Under the pieces are notes generated by a model. It was not told the origin of the DNA. It ran no database searches and saw nothing but the letters and a program-made list of their open reading frames with translations. This document shows, piece by piece, positions 1 to 12,282 of a stretch of 64,000 nucleotides of DNA; the stretch's first letter is position 1; each line of letters starts with the position of its first letter. The DNA lies in assembly GCA_037893225.1 (NCBI GenBank), contig JAZGUH010000711.1, positions 434,001 through 498,000 of the forward strand, in the 5' to 3' direction. The position numbers were made by a program, and so were the translations under genes. The stretch comes from Hippasteria phrygiana (Eukaryota; Echinodermata; Asteroidea; Valvatida; Goniasteridae).

Positions 1-231
1 AGCAAGTCATACCCTAGGGAATTTGACAGGCATGGAGCAATACATAGAAGGTAATATGCACACAGATGTTGGCCGGAAAGAAAATAAACATTGCGAGGTT
101 TGAATTTTCTACACAAGTTTTAACTCTAAGAAGCCGCCGATAATTGCAACATGTAGCGCCAGATCTAAGCTATCCATACATGTCAAAATTACTGAATTTG
201 GTTGATATTTCATGCAATTATGAATGAGTAA
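1..231. repeat. Reference 231-bp monomer (type A)
   Basis: The short class differs from the 232-bp class by loss of one C near position 8-9 (agtcatac instead of agtccatac), linked to T16, which makes cctagg. All 53 short copies that I located share this deletion, so it looks like a single ancestral event carried through the array. Copies start at 1, 464, 1855, 2550 and so on, the last at 54933. Because 231 is a multiple of three, the short copies also reset the antisense frame and carry extra antisense stops at the altered site. Confidence 0.93.
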
Positions 232-463
232 AGCAAGTCCATACCCCAGGGAATTTGACAGGCATGGAGCAATAAATAGACGGTAATATGTACACAGATG
301 GTGGCCGGGAAGAAAATAAACATTGCGAGGTTTGAATTTTCTCCACAAGTTTTAACTCTAAGAAGCCGCCGATAATTGCAACATGTAGCGCCAGATCTAA
401 GCTATCCATACATGTCAAAATTACTGAATTTGGTTGATATTTCATGCAATTATGAATGAGTAA
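232..463. repeat. Reference 232-bp monomer (type B)
   Basis: A typical full-length copy, useful for reading the position key. Landmarks within the monomer: ccccaggg at 13-20, a variable segment around 30-80 that holds most diagnostic sites, gaattttc at 103-110, gccgccg at 134-140, a BglII-type agatct at 162-167, acatgt at 179-184 and a closing atgaatgagtaa at 221-232. GC is about 38%. I see no internal subrepeat and no long inverted repeat; the palindromes are short (agatct, acatgt, gtac, and catgcatg in T30 types). Confidence 0.95.
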
Positions 464-2549
464 AGCAAGTCATACCCTAGGGAATTTGACAGGCATGGAG
501 CAATACATAGAAGGTAATATGCACACAGATGTTGGCCGGAAAGAAAATAAACATTGCGAGGTTTGAATTTTCTACACAAGTTTTAACTCTAAGAAGCCGC
601 CGATAATTGCAACATGTAGCGCCAGATCTAAGCTATACATACATGTCAAAATTACTGCATTTGGTTGATATTTCATGCAATTATGAATGAGTAAAGCAAG
701 TCCATACCCCAGGGAATTTGACATGCATGGAGCAATACATATACAGTAATATGTACACAGATGTTGGCCGGGAAGAAAATAAACATTGCGAGGTTTGAAT
801 TTTCTCCACAGGTGTTAACTCTAAGAAGCCGCCGATAATTGCAACATGTAGCGCCAGATCTAAGCTATCCATACATGTCAAAATTACTGAATTTGGTTGA
901 TATTTCATGCAATTATGATTGAGTAAAGCAAGTCCATACCCCAGGGAATTTGACATGCATGGAGCAATAAATAGACGGTAACATGTACACAGATGTTGGC
1001 CGGGAAGAAAATAAACATTGCGAGGTTTGAATTTTCTCCACAAGTTTGAACTCTAAGAAGCCGTCGATGATTGCAACATGTAGCGCCAGATCTAAGCTAT
1101 ACATACATGTCAAAATTACTGCATTTAGTTGATATTTCATGCAATTATGAATGAGTAAAGCAAGTCCATACCCCAGGGAATTTGACATGCATGGAGCAAT
1201 AAATAGACGGTAATATGTACACAGATGTTGGCCGGAAAGAAAATAAACATTGCGAGGTTTGAATTTTCTCCACAAGTTTGAACTCTAAGAAGCCGCCGAT
1301 GATTGCAACATGTAGCGCCAGATCTAAGCTATCCATACATGTCAAAATTACTGCATTTGGTTGATATTTCATGCAATTATGAATGAGTAAAGCAAGTCCA
1401 TACCCCAGGGAATTTGACAGGCATGGAGCAATAAATAAAAGGTAATCTGCACACAGATGGTGGCCGGGAAGAAAATAAACATTGCGAGGTTTGAATTTTC
1501 TCAACAAGTTTGAACTCTAAGAAGCCGCCGATAATTGCAACATGTAGCGCCAGATCTAAGCTATCCATACATGTCAAAATTACTGAATTTGGTTGATATT
1601 TCATGCAATTATGAATGAGTAAAGCAACTCCATACCCCAGGGAATTTGACAGGCATGGAGCAATAAATAGACGGTAATCTGCACACAGATGGTGGCCGGG
1701 AAGAAAATAAACATTGCGAGGTTTGAATTTTCTCCACAAGTTTTAACTCTAAGAAGCCGCCGATAATTGCAACATGTAGCGCCAGATCTAAGCTATCCAT
1801 ACATGTCAAAATTACTGAATTTGGTTGATATTTCATGCAATTATGAATGAGTAAAGCAAGTCATACCCTAGGGAATTTGACAGGCATGGAGCAATAAATA
1901 GAAGGTAATATGCACACAGATGTTGGCCGGAAAGAAAATAAACATTGCGAGGTTTGAATTTTCTCCACAAGTTTTAACTCTAAGAAGCCGCCGATAATTG
2001 CAACATGTAGCGCCAGATCTAAGCTATACATACATGTCAAAATTACTGCATTTGGTTGATATTTCATGCAATTATGAATGAGTAAAGCAAGTCCATACCC
2101 CAGGGAATTTGACATGCATGGAGCAATAAATAGACGGTAATATGTACACAGATGTTGGCCGGAAAGAAAATAAACATTGCGAGGTTTGAATTTTCTCCAC
2201 AAGTTTGAACTCTAAGAAGCCGCCGATGATTGCAACATGTAGCGCCAGATCTAAGCTATCCATACATGTCAAAATTACTGAATTTGGTTGATATTTCATG
2301 CAATTATGAATGAGTAAAGCAAGTCCATACCCCAGGGAATTTGACATGCATGGAGCAATAAATAAAAGGTAATCTGCACACAGATGGTGGCCGGGAAGAA
2401 AATAAACATTGCGAGGTTTGAATTTTCTCCACAAATTTTAACTCTAAGAAGCCGCCGATAATTGCAACATGTAGCGCCAGATCTAAGCTATCCATACATG
2501 TCAAAATTACTGAATTTGGTTGATATTTCATGCAATTATGAATGAGTAA

Positions 2550-5500
2550 AGCAAGTCATACCCTAGGGAATTTGACAGGCATGGAGCAATACATAGAAGG
2601 TAATATGCACACAGATGTTGGCCGGAAAGAAAATAAACATTGCGAGGTTTGAATTTTCTACACAAGTTTTAACTCTAAGAAGCCGCCGATAATTGCAACA
2701 TGTAGCGCCAGATCTAAGCTATCCATACATGTCAAAATTACTGAATTTGGTTGATATTTCATGCAATTATGAATGAGTAAAGCAAGTCCATACCCCAGGG
2801 AATTTGACAGGCATGGAGCAATAAATAGACGGTAATATGTACACAGATGGTGGCCGGGAAGAAAATAAACATTGCGAGGTTTGAATTTTCTCCACAAGTT
2901 TTAACTCTAAGAAGCCGCCGATAATTGCAACATGTAGCGCCAGATCTAAGCTATCCATACATGTCAAAATTACTGAATTTGGTTGATATTTCATGCAATT
3001 ATGAATGAGTAAAGCAAGTCATACCCTAGGGAATTTGACAGGCATGGAGCAATACATAGAAGGTAATATGCACACAGATGTTGGCCGGAAAGAAAATAAA
3101 CATTGCGAGGTTTGAATTTTCTACACAAGTTTTAACTCTAAGAAGCCGCCGATAATTGCAACATGTAGCGCCAGATCTAAGCTATACATACATGTCAAAA
3201 TTACTGCATTTGGTTGATATTTCATGCAATTATGAATGAGTAAAGCAAGTCCATACCCCAGGGAATTTGACATGCATGGAGCAATACATATACAGTAATA
3301 TGTACACAGATGTTGGCCGGGAAGAAAATAAACATTGCGAGGTTTGAATTTTCTCCACAGGTGTTAACTCTAAGAAGCCGCCGATAATTGCAACATGTAG
3401 CGCCAGATCTAAGCTATCCATACATGTCAAAATTACTGAATTTGGTTGATATTTCATGCAATTATGATTGAGTAAAGCAAGTCCATACCCCAGGGAATTT
3501 GACATGCATGGAGCAATAAATAGACGGTAACATGTACACAGATGTTGGCCGGGAAGAAAATAAACATTGCGAGGTTTGAATTTTCTCCACAAGTTTGAAC
3601 TCTAAGAAGCCGTCGATGATTGCAACATGTAGCGCCAGATCTAAGCTATACATACATGTCAAAATTACTGCATTTAGTTGATATTTCATGCAATTATGAA
3701 TGAGTAAAGCAAGTCCATACCCCAGGGAATTTGACATGCATGGAGCAATAAATAGACGGTAATATGTACACAGATGTTGGCCGGAAAGAAAATAAACATT
3801 GCGAGGTTTGAATTTTCTCCACAAGTTTGAACTCTAAGAAGCCGCCGATGATTGCAACATGTAGCGCCAGATCTAAGCTATCCATACATGTCAAAATTAC
3901 TGCATTTGGTTGATATTTCATGCAATTATGAATGAGTAAAGCAAGTCCAGACCCCAGGGAATTTGACAGGCATGGAGCAATAAATAAAAGGTAATCTGCA
4001 CACAGATGGTGGCCGGTAAGGAAATAAACATTGCGAGGTTTGAATTTTCTCCACAAGTGTTAACTCTAAGAAGCCGCCGATAATTGCAACATGTAGCGCC
4101 AGATCTAAGCTATCCATACTTGTCAAAATTACTGAATTTGGTTGATATTTCATGCAATTATGAATGAGTAAAGCAAGTCCATACCCCAGGGAATTTGACA
4201 GGCATGGAGCAATAAATAGACGGTAATCTGCACACAGATGGTGGCCGGGAAGAAAATAAACATTGCGAGGTTTGAATTTTCTCCACAAGTGTTAACTCTA
4301 AGAAGCCGCCGATAATTGCAACATGTAGCGCCAGATCTAAGCTATCCATACATGTCAACATTACTGAATTTGGTTGATATTTCATGCAATTATGAATGAG
4401 TAAAGCAAGTCCATACCCCAGGGAATTTGACATGCATGGAGCAATAAATAGACGGTAACATGTACACAGATGTTGGCCGGAAAGAAAATAAACATTGCGA
4501 GGTTTGAATTTTCTCCACAAGTGTTAACTCTAAGAAGCCGCCGATAATTGCAACATGTAGCGCCAGATCTAAGCTATCCATACATGTCAAAATTACTGAA
4601 TTTGGTTGATATTTCATGCAATTATGAATGAGTAAAGCAAGTCATACCCTAGGGAATTTGACAGGCATGGAGCAATAAATAGAAGGTAATATGCACACAG
4701 ATGTTGGCCGGAAAGAAAATAAACATTGCGAGGTTTGAATTTTCTCCACAAGTTTTAACTCTAAGAAGCCGCCGATAATTGCAACATGTAGCGCCAGATC
4801 TAAGCTATACATACATGTCAAAATTACTGCATTTGGTTGATATTTCATGCAATTATGAATGAGTAAAGCAAGTCCATACCCCAGGGAATTTGACATGCAT
4901 GGAGCAATAAATAGACGGTAATATGTACACAGATGTTGGCCGGAAAGAAAATAAACATTGCGAGGTTTGAATTTTCTCCACAAGTTTGAACTCTAAGAAG
5001 CCGCCGATGATTGCAACATGTAGCGCCAGATCTAAGCTATCCATACATGTCAAAATTACTGAATTTGGTTGATATTTCATGCAATTATGAATGAGTAAAG
5101 CAAGTCCATACCCCAGGGAATTTGACAGGCATGGAGCAATAAATAAAAGGTAATCTGCACACAGATGGTGGCCGGGAAGAAAATAAACATTGCGAGGTTT
5201 GAATTTTCTCAACAAGTTTTAACTCTAAGAAGCCGCCGATAATTGCAACATGTAGCGCCAGATCTAAGCTATCCATACATGTCAAAATTACTGAATTTGG
5301 TTGATATTTCATGCAATTATGAATGAGTAAAGCAACTCCATACCCCAGGGAATTTGACAGGCATGGAGCAATAAATAGACGGTAATCTGCACACAGATGG
5401 TGGCCGGGAAGAAAATAAACATTGCGAGGTTTGAATTTTCTCCACAAGTTTTAACTCTAAGAAGCCGCCGATAATTGCAACATGTAGCGCCAGATCTAAG

Positions 5501-6257
5501 CTATCCATACATGTCAAAATTACTGAATTTGGTTGATATTTCATGCAATTATGAATGAGTAAAGCAAGTCATACCCTAGGGAATTTGACAGGCATGGAGC
5601 AATAAATAGAAGGTAATATGCACACAGATGTTGGCCGGAAAGAAAATAAACATTGCGAGGTTTGAATTTTCTCCACAAGTTTTAACTCTAAGAAGCCGCC
5701 GATAATTGCAACATGTAGCGCCAGATCTAAGCTATACATACATGTCAAAATTACTGCATTTGGTTGATATTTCATGCAATTATGAATGAGTAAAGCAAGT
5801 CCATACCCCAGGGAATTTGACATGCATGGAGCAATAAATAGACGGTAATATGTACACAGATGTTGGCCGGAAAGAAAATAAACATTGCGAGGTTTGAATT
5901 TTCTCCACAAGTTTGAACTCTAAGAAGCCGCCGATGATTGCAACATGTAGCGCCAGATCTAAGCTATCCATACATGTCAAAATTACTGAATTTGGTTGAT
6001 ATTTCATGCAATTATGAATGAGTAAAGCAAGTCCATACCCCAGGGAATTTGACATGCATGGAGCAATAAATAAAAGGTAATCTGCACACAGATGGTGGCC
6101 GGGAAGAAAATAAACATTGCGAGGTTTGAATTTTCTCCACAAATTTTAACTCTAAGAAGCCGCCGATAATTGCAACATGTAGCGCCAGATCTAAGCTATC
6201 CATACATGTCAAAATTACTGAATTTGGTTGATATTTCATGCAATTATGAATGAGTAA
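2550..6257. repeat. HOR unit, 16-mer A B A* C D E F G H A' E F' G A' E F
   Basis: Length 3,708 bp, which is 16 x 232 minus the four short copies (2550, 3013, 4636, 5563). The F at 3940 carries private changes G11 (ccagacccc), T78 and G82 (ggtaagg). The G at 4172 has C188 (gtcaacatt), seen elsewhere only at 58412 and 61892. The H at 4404 is intermediate with K (A78 with G120). Confidence 0.85.
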
Positions 6258-9038
6258 AGCAAGTCATACCCTAGGGAATTTGACAGGCATGGAGCAATAC
6301 ATAGAAGGTAATATGCACACAGATGTTGGCCGGAAAGAAAATAAACATTGCGAGGTTTGAATTTTCTACACAAGTTTTAACTCTAAGAAGCCGCCGATAA
6401 TTGCAACATGTAGCGCCAGATCTAAGCTATCCATACATGTCAAAATTACTGAATTTGGTTGATATTTCATGCAATTATGAATGAGTAAAGCAAGTCCATA
6501 CCCCAGGGAATTTGACAGGCATGGAGCAATAAATAGACGGTAATATGTACACAGATGGTGGCCGGGAAGAAAATAAACATTGCGAGGTTTGAATTTTCTC
6601 CACAAGTTTTAACTCTAAGAAGCCGCCGATAATTGCAACATGTAGCGCCAGATCTAAGCTATCCATACATGTCAAAATTACTGAATTTGGTTGATATTTC
6701 ATGCAATTATGAATGAGTAAAGCAAGTCATACCCTAGGGAATTTGACAGGCATGGAGCAATACATAGAAGGTAATATGCACACAGATGTTGGCCGGAAAG
6801 AAAATAAACATTGCGAGGTTTGAATTTTCTACACAAGTTTTAACTCTAAGAAGCCGCCGATAATTGCAACATGTAGCGCCAGATCTAAGCTATACATACA
6901 TGTCAAAATTACTGCATTTGGTTGATATTTCATGCAATTATGAATGAGTAAAGCAAGTCCATACCCCAGGGAATTTGACATGCATGGAGCAATACATATA
7001 CAGTAATATGTACACAGATGTTGGCCGGGAAGAAAATAAACATTGCGAGGTTTGAATTTTCTCCACAGGTGTTAACTCTAAGAAGCCGCCGATAATTGCA
7101 ACATGTAGCGCCAGATCTAAGCTATCCATACATGTCAAAATTACTGAATTTGGTTGATATTTCATGCAATTATGAATGAGTAAAGCAAGTCCATACCCCA
7201 GGGAATTTGACATGCATGGAGCAATAAATAGACGGTAACATGTACACAGATGTTGGCCGGGAAGAAAATAAACATTGCGAGGTTTGAATTTTCTCCACAA
7301 GTTTGAACTCTAAGAAGCCGTCGATGATTGCAACATGTAGCGCCAGATCTAAGCTATACATACATGTCAAAATTACTGCATTTAGTTGATATTTCATGCA
7401 ATTATGAATGAGTAAAGCAAGTCCATACCCCAGGGAATTTGACATGCATGGAGCAATAAATAGACGGTAATATGTACACAGATGTTGGCCGGAAAGAAAA
7501 TAAACATTGCGAGGTTTGAATTTTCTCCACAAGTTTTAACTCTAAGAAGCCGCCGATGATTGCAACATGTAGCGCCAGATCTAAGCTATCCATACATGTC
7601 AAAATTACTGAATTTGGTTGATATTTCATGCAATTATGAATGAGTAAAGCAAGTCCATACCCCAGGGAATTTGACAGGCATGGAGCAATAAATAAAAGGT
7701 AATCTGCACACAGATGGTGGCCGGGAAGAAAATAAACATTGCGAGGTTTGAATTTTCTCCACAAGTGTTAACTCTAAGAAGCCGCCGATAATTGCAACAT
7801 GTAGCGCCAGATCTAAGCTATCCATACTTGTCAAAATTACTGAATTTGGTTGATATTTCATGCAATTATGAATGAGTAAAGCAAGTCCATACCCCAGGGA
7901 ATTTGACAGGCATGGAGCAATAAATAGACGGTAATCTGCACACAGATGGTGGCCGGGAAGAAAATAAACATTGCGAGGTTTGAATTTTCTCCACAAGTTT
8001 TAACTCTAAGAAGCCGCCGATAATTGCAACATGTAGCGCCAGATCTAAGCTATCCATACATGTCAAAATTACTGAATTTGGTTGATATTTCATGCAATTA
8101 TGAATGAGTAAAGCAAGTCCATACCCCAGGGAATTTGACATGCATGGAGCAATAAATAGACGGTAACATGTACACAGATGTTGGCCGGGAAGAAAATAAA
8201 CATTGCGAGGTTTGAATTTTCTCCACAAGTGTTAACTCTAAGAAGCCGCCGATAATTGCAACATGTAGCGCCAGATCTAAGCTATCCATACATGTCAAAA
8301 TTACTGAATTTGGTTGATATTTCATGCAATTATGAATGAGTAAAGCAAGTCATACCCTAGTGAATTTGACAGGCATGGAGCAATAAATAGAAGGTAATAT
8401 GCACACAGATGTTGGCCGGAAAGAAAATAAACATTGCGAGGTTTGAATTTTCTCCACAAGTTTGAACTCTAAGAAGCCGCCGATGATTGCAACATGTAGC
8501 GCCAGATCTAAGCTATCCATACATGTCAAAATTACTGAATTTGGTTGATATTTCATGCAATTATGAATGAGTAAAGCAAGTCCATACCCCAGGGAATTTG
8601 ACAGGCATGGAGCAATAAATAAAAGGTAATCTGCACACAGATGGTGGCCGGGAAGAAAATAAACATTGCGAGGTTTGAATTTTCTCCACAAGTTTTAACT
8701 CTAAGAAGCCGCCGATAATTGCAACATGTAGCGCCAGATCTAAGCTATCCATACATGTCAAAATTACTGAATTTGGTTGATATTTCATGCAATTATGAAT
8801 GAGTAAAGCAACTCCATACCCCAGGGAATTTGACATGCATGGAGCAATAAATAGACGGTAACATGTACACAGATGTTGGCCGGAAAGAAAATAAACATTG
8901 CGAGGTTTGAATTTTCTCCACAAGTTTTAACTCTAAGAAGCCGCCGATAATTGCAACATGTAGCGCCAGATCTAAGCTATCCATACATGTCAAAATTACT
9001 GAATTTGGTTGATATTTCATGCAATTATGAATGAGTAA
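6258..9038. repeat. HOR unit, 12-mer A B A* C D E F G H A'/E F' K
   Basis: Length 2,781 bp with three short monomers (6258, 6721, 8344). The 8344 monomer is a 231-bp hybrid with an A' head (ccctagtg) and an E tail (G122, G143, C175). It is followed by F' at 8575 and by the first K at 8807, which has C6. From here the array changes to the A-J-C pattern. Confidence 0.85.
8344..8574. repeat. Hybrid monomer A'/E
   Basis: The left part has the 231-bp deletion, T16 with the change ccctagtg, A50 and C60 of A'. The right part has tttgaac, gatgatt, ctatcc and ctgaattt of E. The switch lies between monomer positions 60 and 122. This is what an in-register exchange between an A' and an E copy would leave, and it removes one monomer relative to the A'-E order at 4636-4867. 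Confidence 0.75.
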
Positions 9039-9965
9039 AGCAAGTCATACCCTAGGGAATTTGACAGGCATGGAGCAATACATAGAAGGTAATATGCACA
9101 CAGATGTTGGCCGGAAAGAAAATAAACATTGCGAGGTTTGAATTTTCTACACAAGTTTTAACTCTAAGAAGGCGCCGATAATTGCAACATGTAGCGCCAG
9201 ATCTAAGCTATCCATACATGTCAAAATTACTGAATTTGGTTGATATTTCATGCAATTATGAATGAGTAAAGCAAGTCCATACCCCAGGGAATTTGACAGG
9301 CATGGAGCAATAAATAGACGGTAATATGTACACAGATGTTGGCCGGAAAGAAAATAAACATTGCGAGGTTTGAATTTTCTCCACAAGTTTTAACTCTAGG
9401 AAGCCGCCGATAATTGCAACATGTAGCGCCAGATCTAAGCTATACATACATGTCAAAATTACTGCATTTGGTTGATATTTCATGCAATTATGAATGAGTA
9501 AAGCAAGTCCATACCCCAGGGAATTTGACATGCATGGAGCAATACATATACAGTAATATGTACACAGATGTTGGCCGTGAAGAAAATAAACATTGCGTGG
9601 TTTGAATTTTCTCCACAGGTGTTAACTCTAAGAAGCCGCCGATAATTGCAACATGTAGCGCCAGATCTAAGCTATCCATACATGTCAAAATTACTGAATT
9701 TGGTTGATATTTCATGCAATTATGAATGAGTAAAGCAAGTCCATACCCCAGGGAATTTGACATGCATGGAGCAATAAATAGACGGTAACATGTACACAGA
9801 TGTTGGCCGGAAAGAAAATAAACATTGCGAGGTTTGAATTTTCTCCACAAGTTTTAACTCTAAGAAGCCGCCGATAATTGCAACATGTAGCGCCAGATCT
9901 AAGCTATCCATACATGTCAAAATTACTGAATTTGGTTGATATTTCATGCAATTATGAATGAGTAA
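9039..9965. repeat. HOR unit, 4-mer A J C K
   Basis: Monomers at 9039, 9270, 9502 and 9734; 927 bp. The A copy has a private G135 (gaaggcgcc). The C copy has T77 (ggccgtgaag) and T97 (gcgtggt). The same 4-mer becomes the main unit of zone 3, 23.6 kb downstream. Confidence 0.85.
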
Positions 9966-11819
9966 AGCAAGTCATACCCTAGGGAATTTGACAGGCATGG
10001 AGCAATACATAGAAGGTAATATGCACACAGATGTTGGCCGGAAAGAAAATAAACATTGCGAGGTTTGAATTTTCTACACAAGTTTTAACTCTAAGAAGCC
10101 GCCGATAATTGCAACATGTAGCGCCAGATCTAAGCTATCCATACATGTCAAAATTACTGAATTTGGTTGATATTTCATGCAATTATGAATGAGTAAAGCA
10201 AGTCCATACCCCAGGGAATTTGACAGGCATGGAGCAATAAATAGACGGTAATATGTACACAGATGTTGGCCGGAAAGAAAATAAACATTGCGAGGTTTGA
10301 ATTTTCTCCACAAGTTTTAACTCTAGGAAGCCGCCGATAATTGCAACATGTAGCGCCAGATCTAAGCTATACATACATGTCAAAATTACTGCATTTGGTT
10401 GATATTTCATGCAATTATGAATGAGTAAAGCAAGTCCATACCCCAGGGAATTTGACATGCATGGAGCAATACATATACAGTAATATGTACACAGATGTTG
10501 GCCGGGAAGAAAATAAACATTGCGAGGTTTGAATTTTCTCCACAGGTGTTAACTCTAAGAAGCCGCCGATAATTGCAACATGTAGCGCCAGATCTAAGCT
10601 ATCCATACATGTCAAAATTACTGAATTTGGTTGATATTTCATGCAATTATGAATGAGTAAAGCAAGTCCATACCCCAGGGAATTTGACATGCATGGAGCA
10701 ATAAATAGACGGTAACATGTACACAGATGTTGGCCGGGAAGAAAATAAACATTGCGAGGTTTGAATTTTCTCCACAAGTTTGAACTCTAAGAAGCCGTCG
10801 ATGATTGCAACATGTAGCGCCAGATCTAAGCTATACATACATGTCAAAATTACTGCATTTAGTTGATATTTCATGCAATTATGAATGAGTAAAGCAAGTC
10901 CATACCCCAGGGAATTTGACATGCATGGAGCAATAAATAGACGGTAATATGTACACAGATGTTGGCCGGAAAGAAAATAAACATTGCGAGGTTTGAATTT
11001 TCTCCACAAGTTTGAACTCTAAGAAGCCGCCGATGATTGCAACATGTAGCGCCAGATCTAAGCTATCCATACATGTCAAAATTACTGAATTTGGTTGATA
11101 TTTCATGCAATTATGAATGAGTAAAGCAAGTCCATACCCCAGGGAATTTGACAGGCATGGAGCAATAAATAAAAGGTAATCTGCGCACAGATGGTGGCCG
11201 GGAAGAAAATAAACATTGCGAGGTTTGAATTTTCTCAACAAGTTTTAACTCTAAGAAGCCGCCGATAATTGCAACATGTAGCGCCAGATCTAAGCTATCC
11301 ATACATGTCAAAATTACTGAATTTGGTTGATATTTCATGCAATTATGAATGAGTAAAGCAACTCCATACCCCAGGGAATTTGACAGGCATGGAGCAATAA
11401 ATAGACGGTAATCTGCACACAGATGGTGGCCGGGAAGAAAATAAACATTGCGAGGTTTGAATTTTCTCCACAAGTTTTAACTCTAAGAAGCCGCCGATAA
11501 TTGCAACATGTAGCGCCAGATCTAAGCTATCCATACATGTCAAAATTACTGAATTTGGTTGATATTTCATGCAATTATGAATGAGTAAAGCAAGTCATAC
11601 CCTAGGGAATTTGACAGGCATGGAGCAATAAATAGAAGGTAATATGCACACAGATGTTGGCCGGAAAGAAAATAAACATTGCGAGGTTTGAATTTTCTCC
11701 ACAAGTTTTAACTCTAAGAAGCCGCCGATAATTGCAACATGTAGCGCCAGATCTAAGCTATCCATACATGTCAAAATTACTGAATTTGGTTGATATTTCA
11801 TGCAATTATGAATGAGTAA
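9966..11819. repeat. HOR unit, 8-mer A J C D E F' G A''
   Basis: Monomers at 9966, 10197, 10429, 10661, 10893, 11125, 11357 and 11589; 1,854 bp with two short copies. The F' has G61 (ctgcgcac) together with A113 (tctcaac), a pair repeated at 15065 and 22713. The G has C6. Confidence 0.85.
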
Positions 11820-12282
11820 AGCAAGTCATACCCTAGGGAATTTGACAGGCATGGAGCAATACATAGAAGGTAATATGCACACAGATGTTGGCCGGAAAGA
11901 AAATAAACATTGCGAGGTTTGAATTTTCTACACAAGTTTTAACTCTAAGAAGCCGCCGATAATTGCAACATGTAGCGCCAGATCTAAGCTATCCATACAT
12001 GTCAAAATTACTGAATTTGGTTGATATTTCATGCAATTATGAATGAGTAAAGCAAGTCCATACCCCAGGGAATTTGACAGGCATGGAGCAATAAATAGAT
12101 GGTAATATGTACACAGATGGTGGCCGGGAAGAAAATAAACATTGCGAGGTTTGAATTTTCTCCACAAGTTTTAACTCTAAGAAGCCGCCGATAATTGCAA
12201 CATGTAGCGCCAGATCTAAGCTATCCATACATGTCAAAATTACTGAATTTGGTTGATATTTCATGCAATTATGAATGAGTAA
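11820..12282. repeat. A-B dimer
   Basis: 463 bp, one short and one long monomer. The B copy carries T50 (atagatgg), which marks B in zone 2. The same dimer recurs at 15760, 19004, 23408 and 26653, each time immediately before an A-J-C unit. Confidence 0.85.

Larger units (their letters stand above)
1..2549. repeat. HOR unit, 11-mer A B A* C D E F' G A' E F
   Basis: Monomers start at 1, 232, 464, 695, 927, 1159, 1391, 1623, 1855, 2086 and 2318. The C copy (695) ends in gattgag (T225), shared only with the C at 3244. The F' copy (1391) has tctcaac (A113) and G122. The G copy (1623) has C6 (gcaactcc). The last F (2318) has T30 and A118 (cacaaatt), repeated at 6026. Confidence 0.85.
1..9038. repeat. 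Zone 1: A-B-A* type HOR
   Basis: 39 monomers. This zone is marked by type A* (A head with A175/C196 tail) following B, where the later zones have J following A. It also has B with C50, whereas B in zone 2 mostly has T50. Two copies of a roughly 3,708-bp, 16-monomer segment lie about 1.2-4.9 and 4.9-8.6 kb, with scattered differences, so they look older than the duplications in zone 4. Confidence 0.85.

Noticed and set aside
232..463. RNA polymerase III promoter boxes (ggtttgaatttt resembling box B, tagcgccag resembling box A)
   Set aside because: Each has several mismatches, and the order and spacing are wrong for a tRNA-like or SINE promoter.
232..463. Short palindromes (catgcatg, acatgt, agatct, cctagg) as origins or operators
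   Set aside because: They are 6-8 bp, expected at this length, and nothing around them suggests a function.
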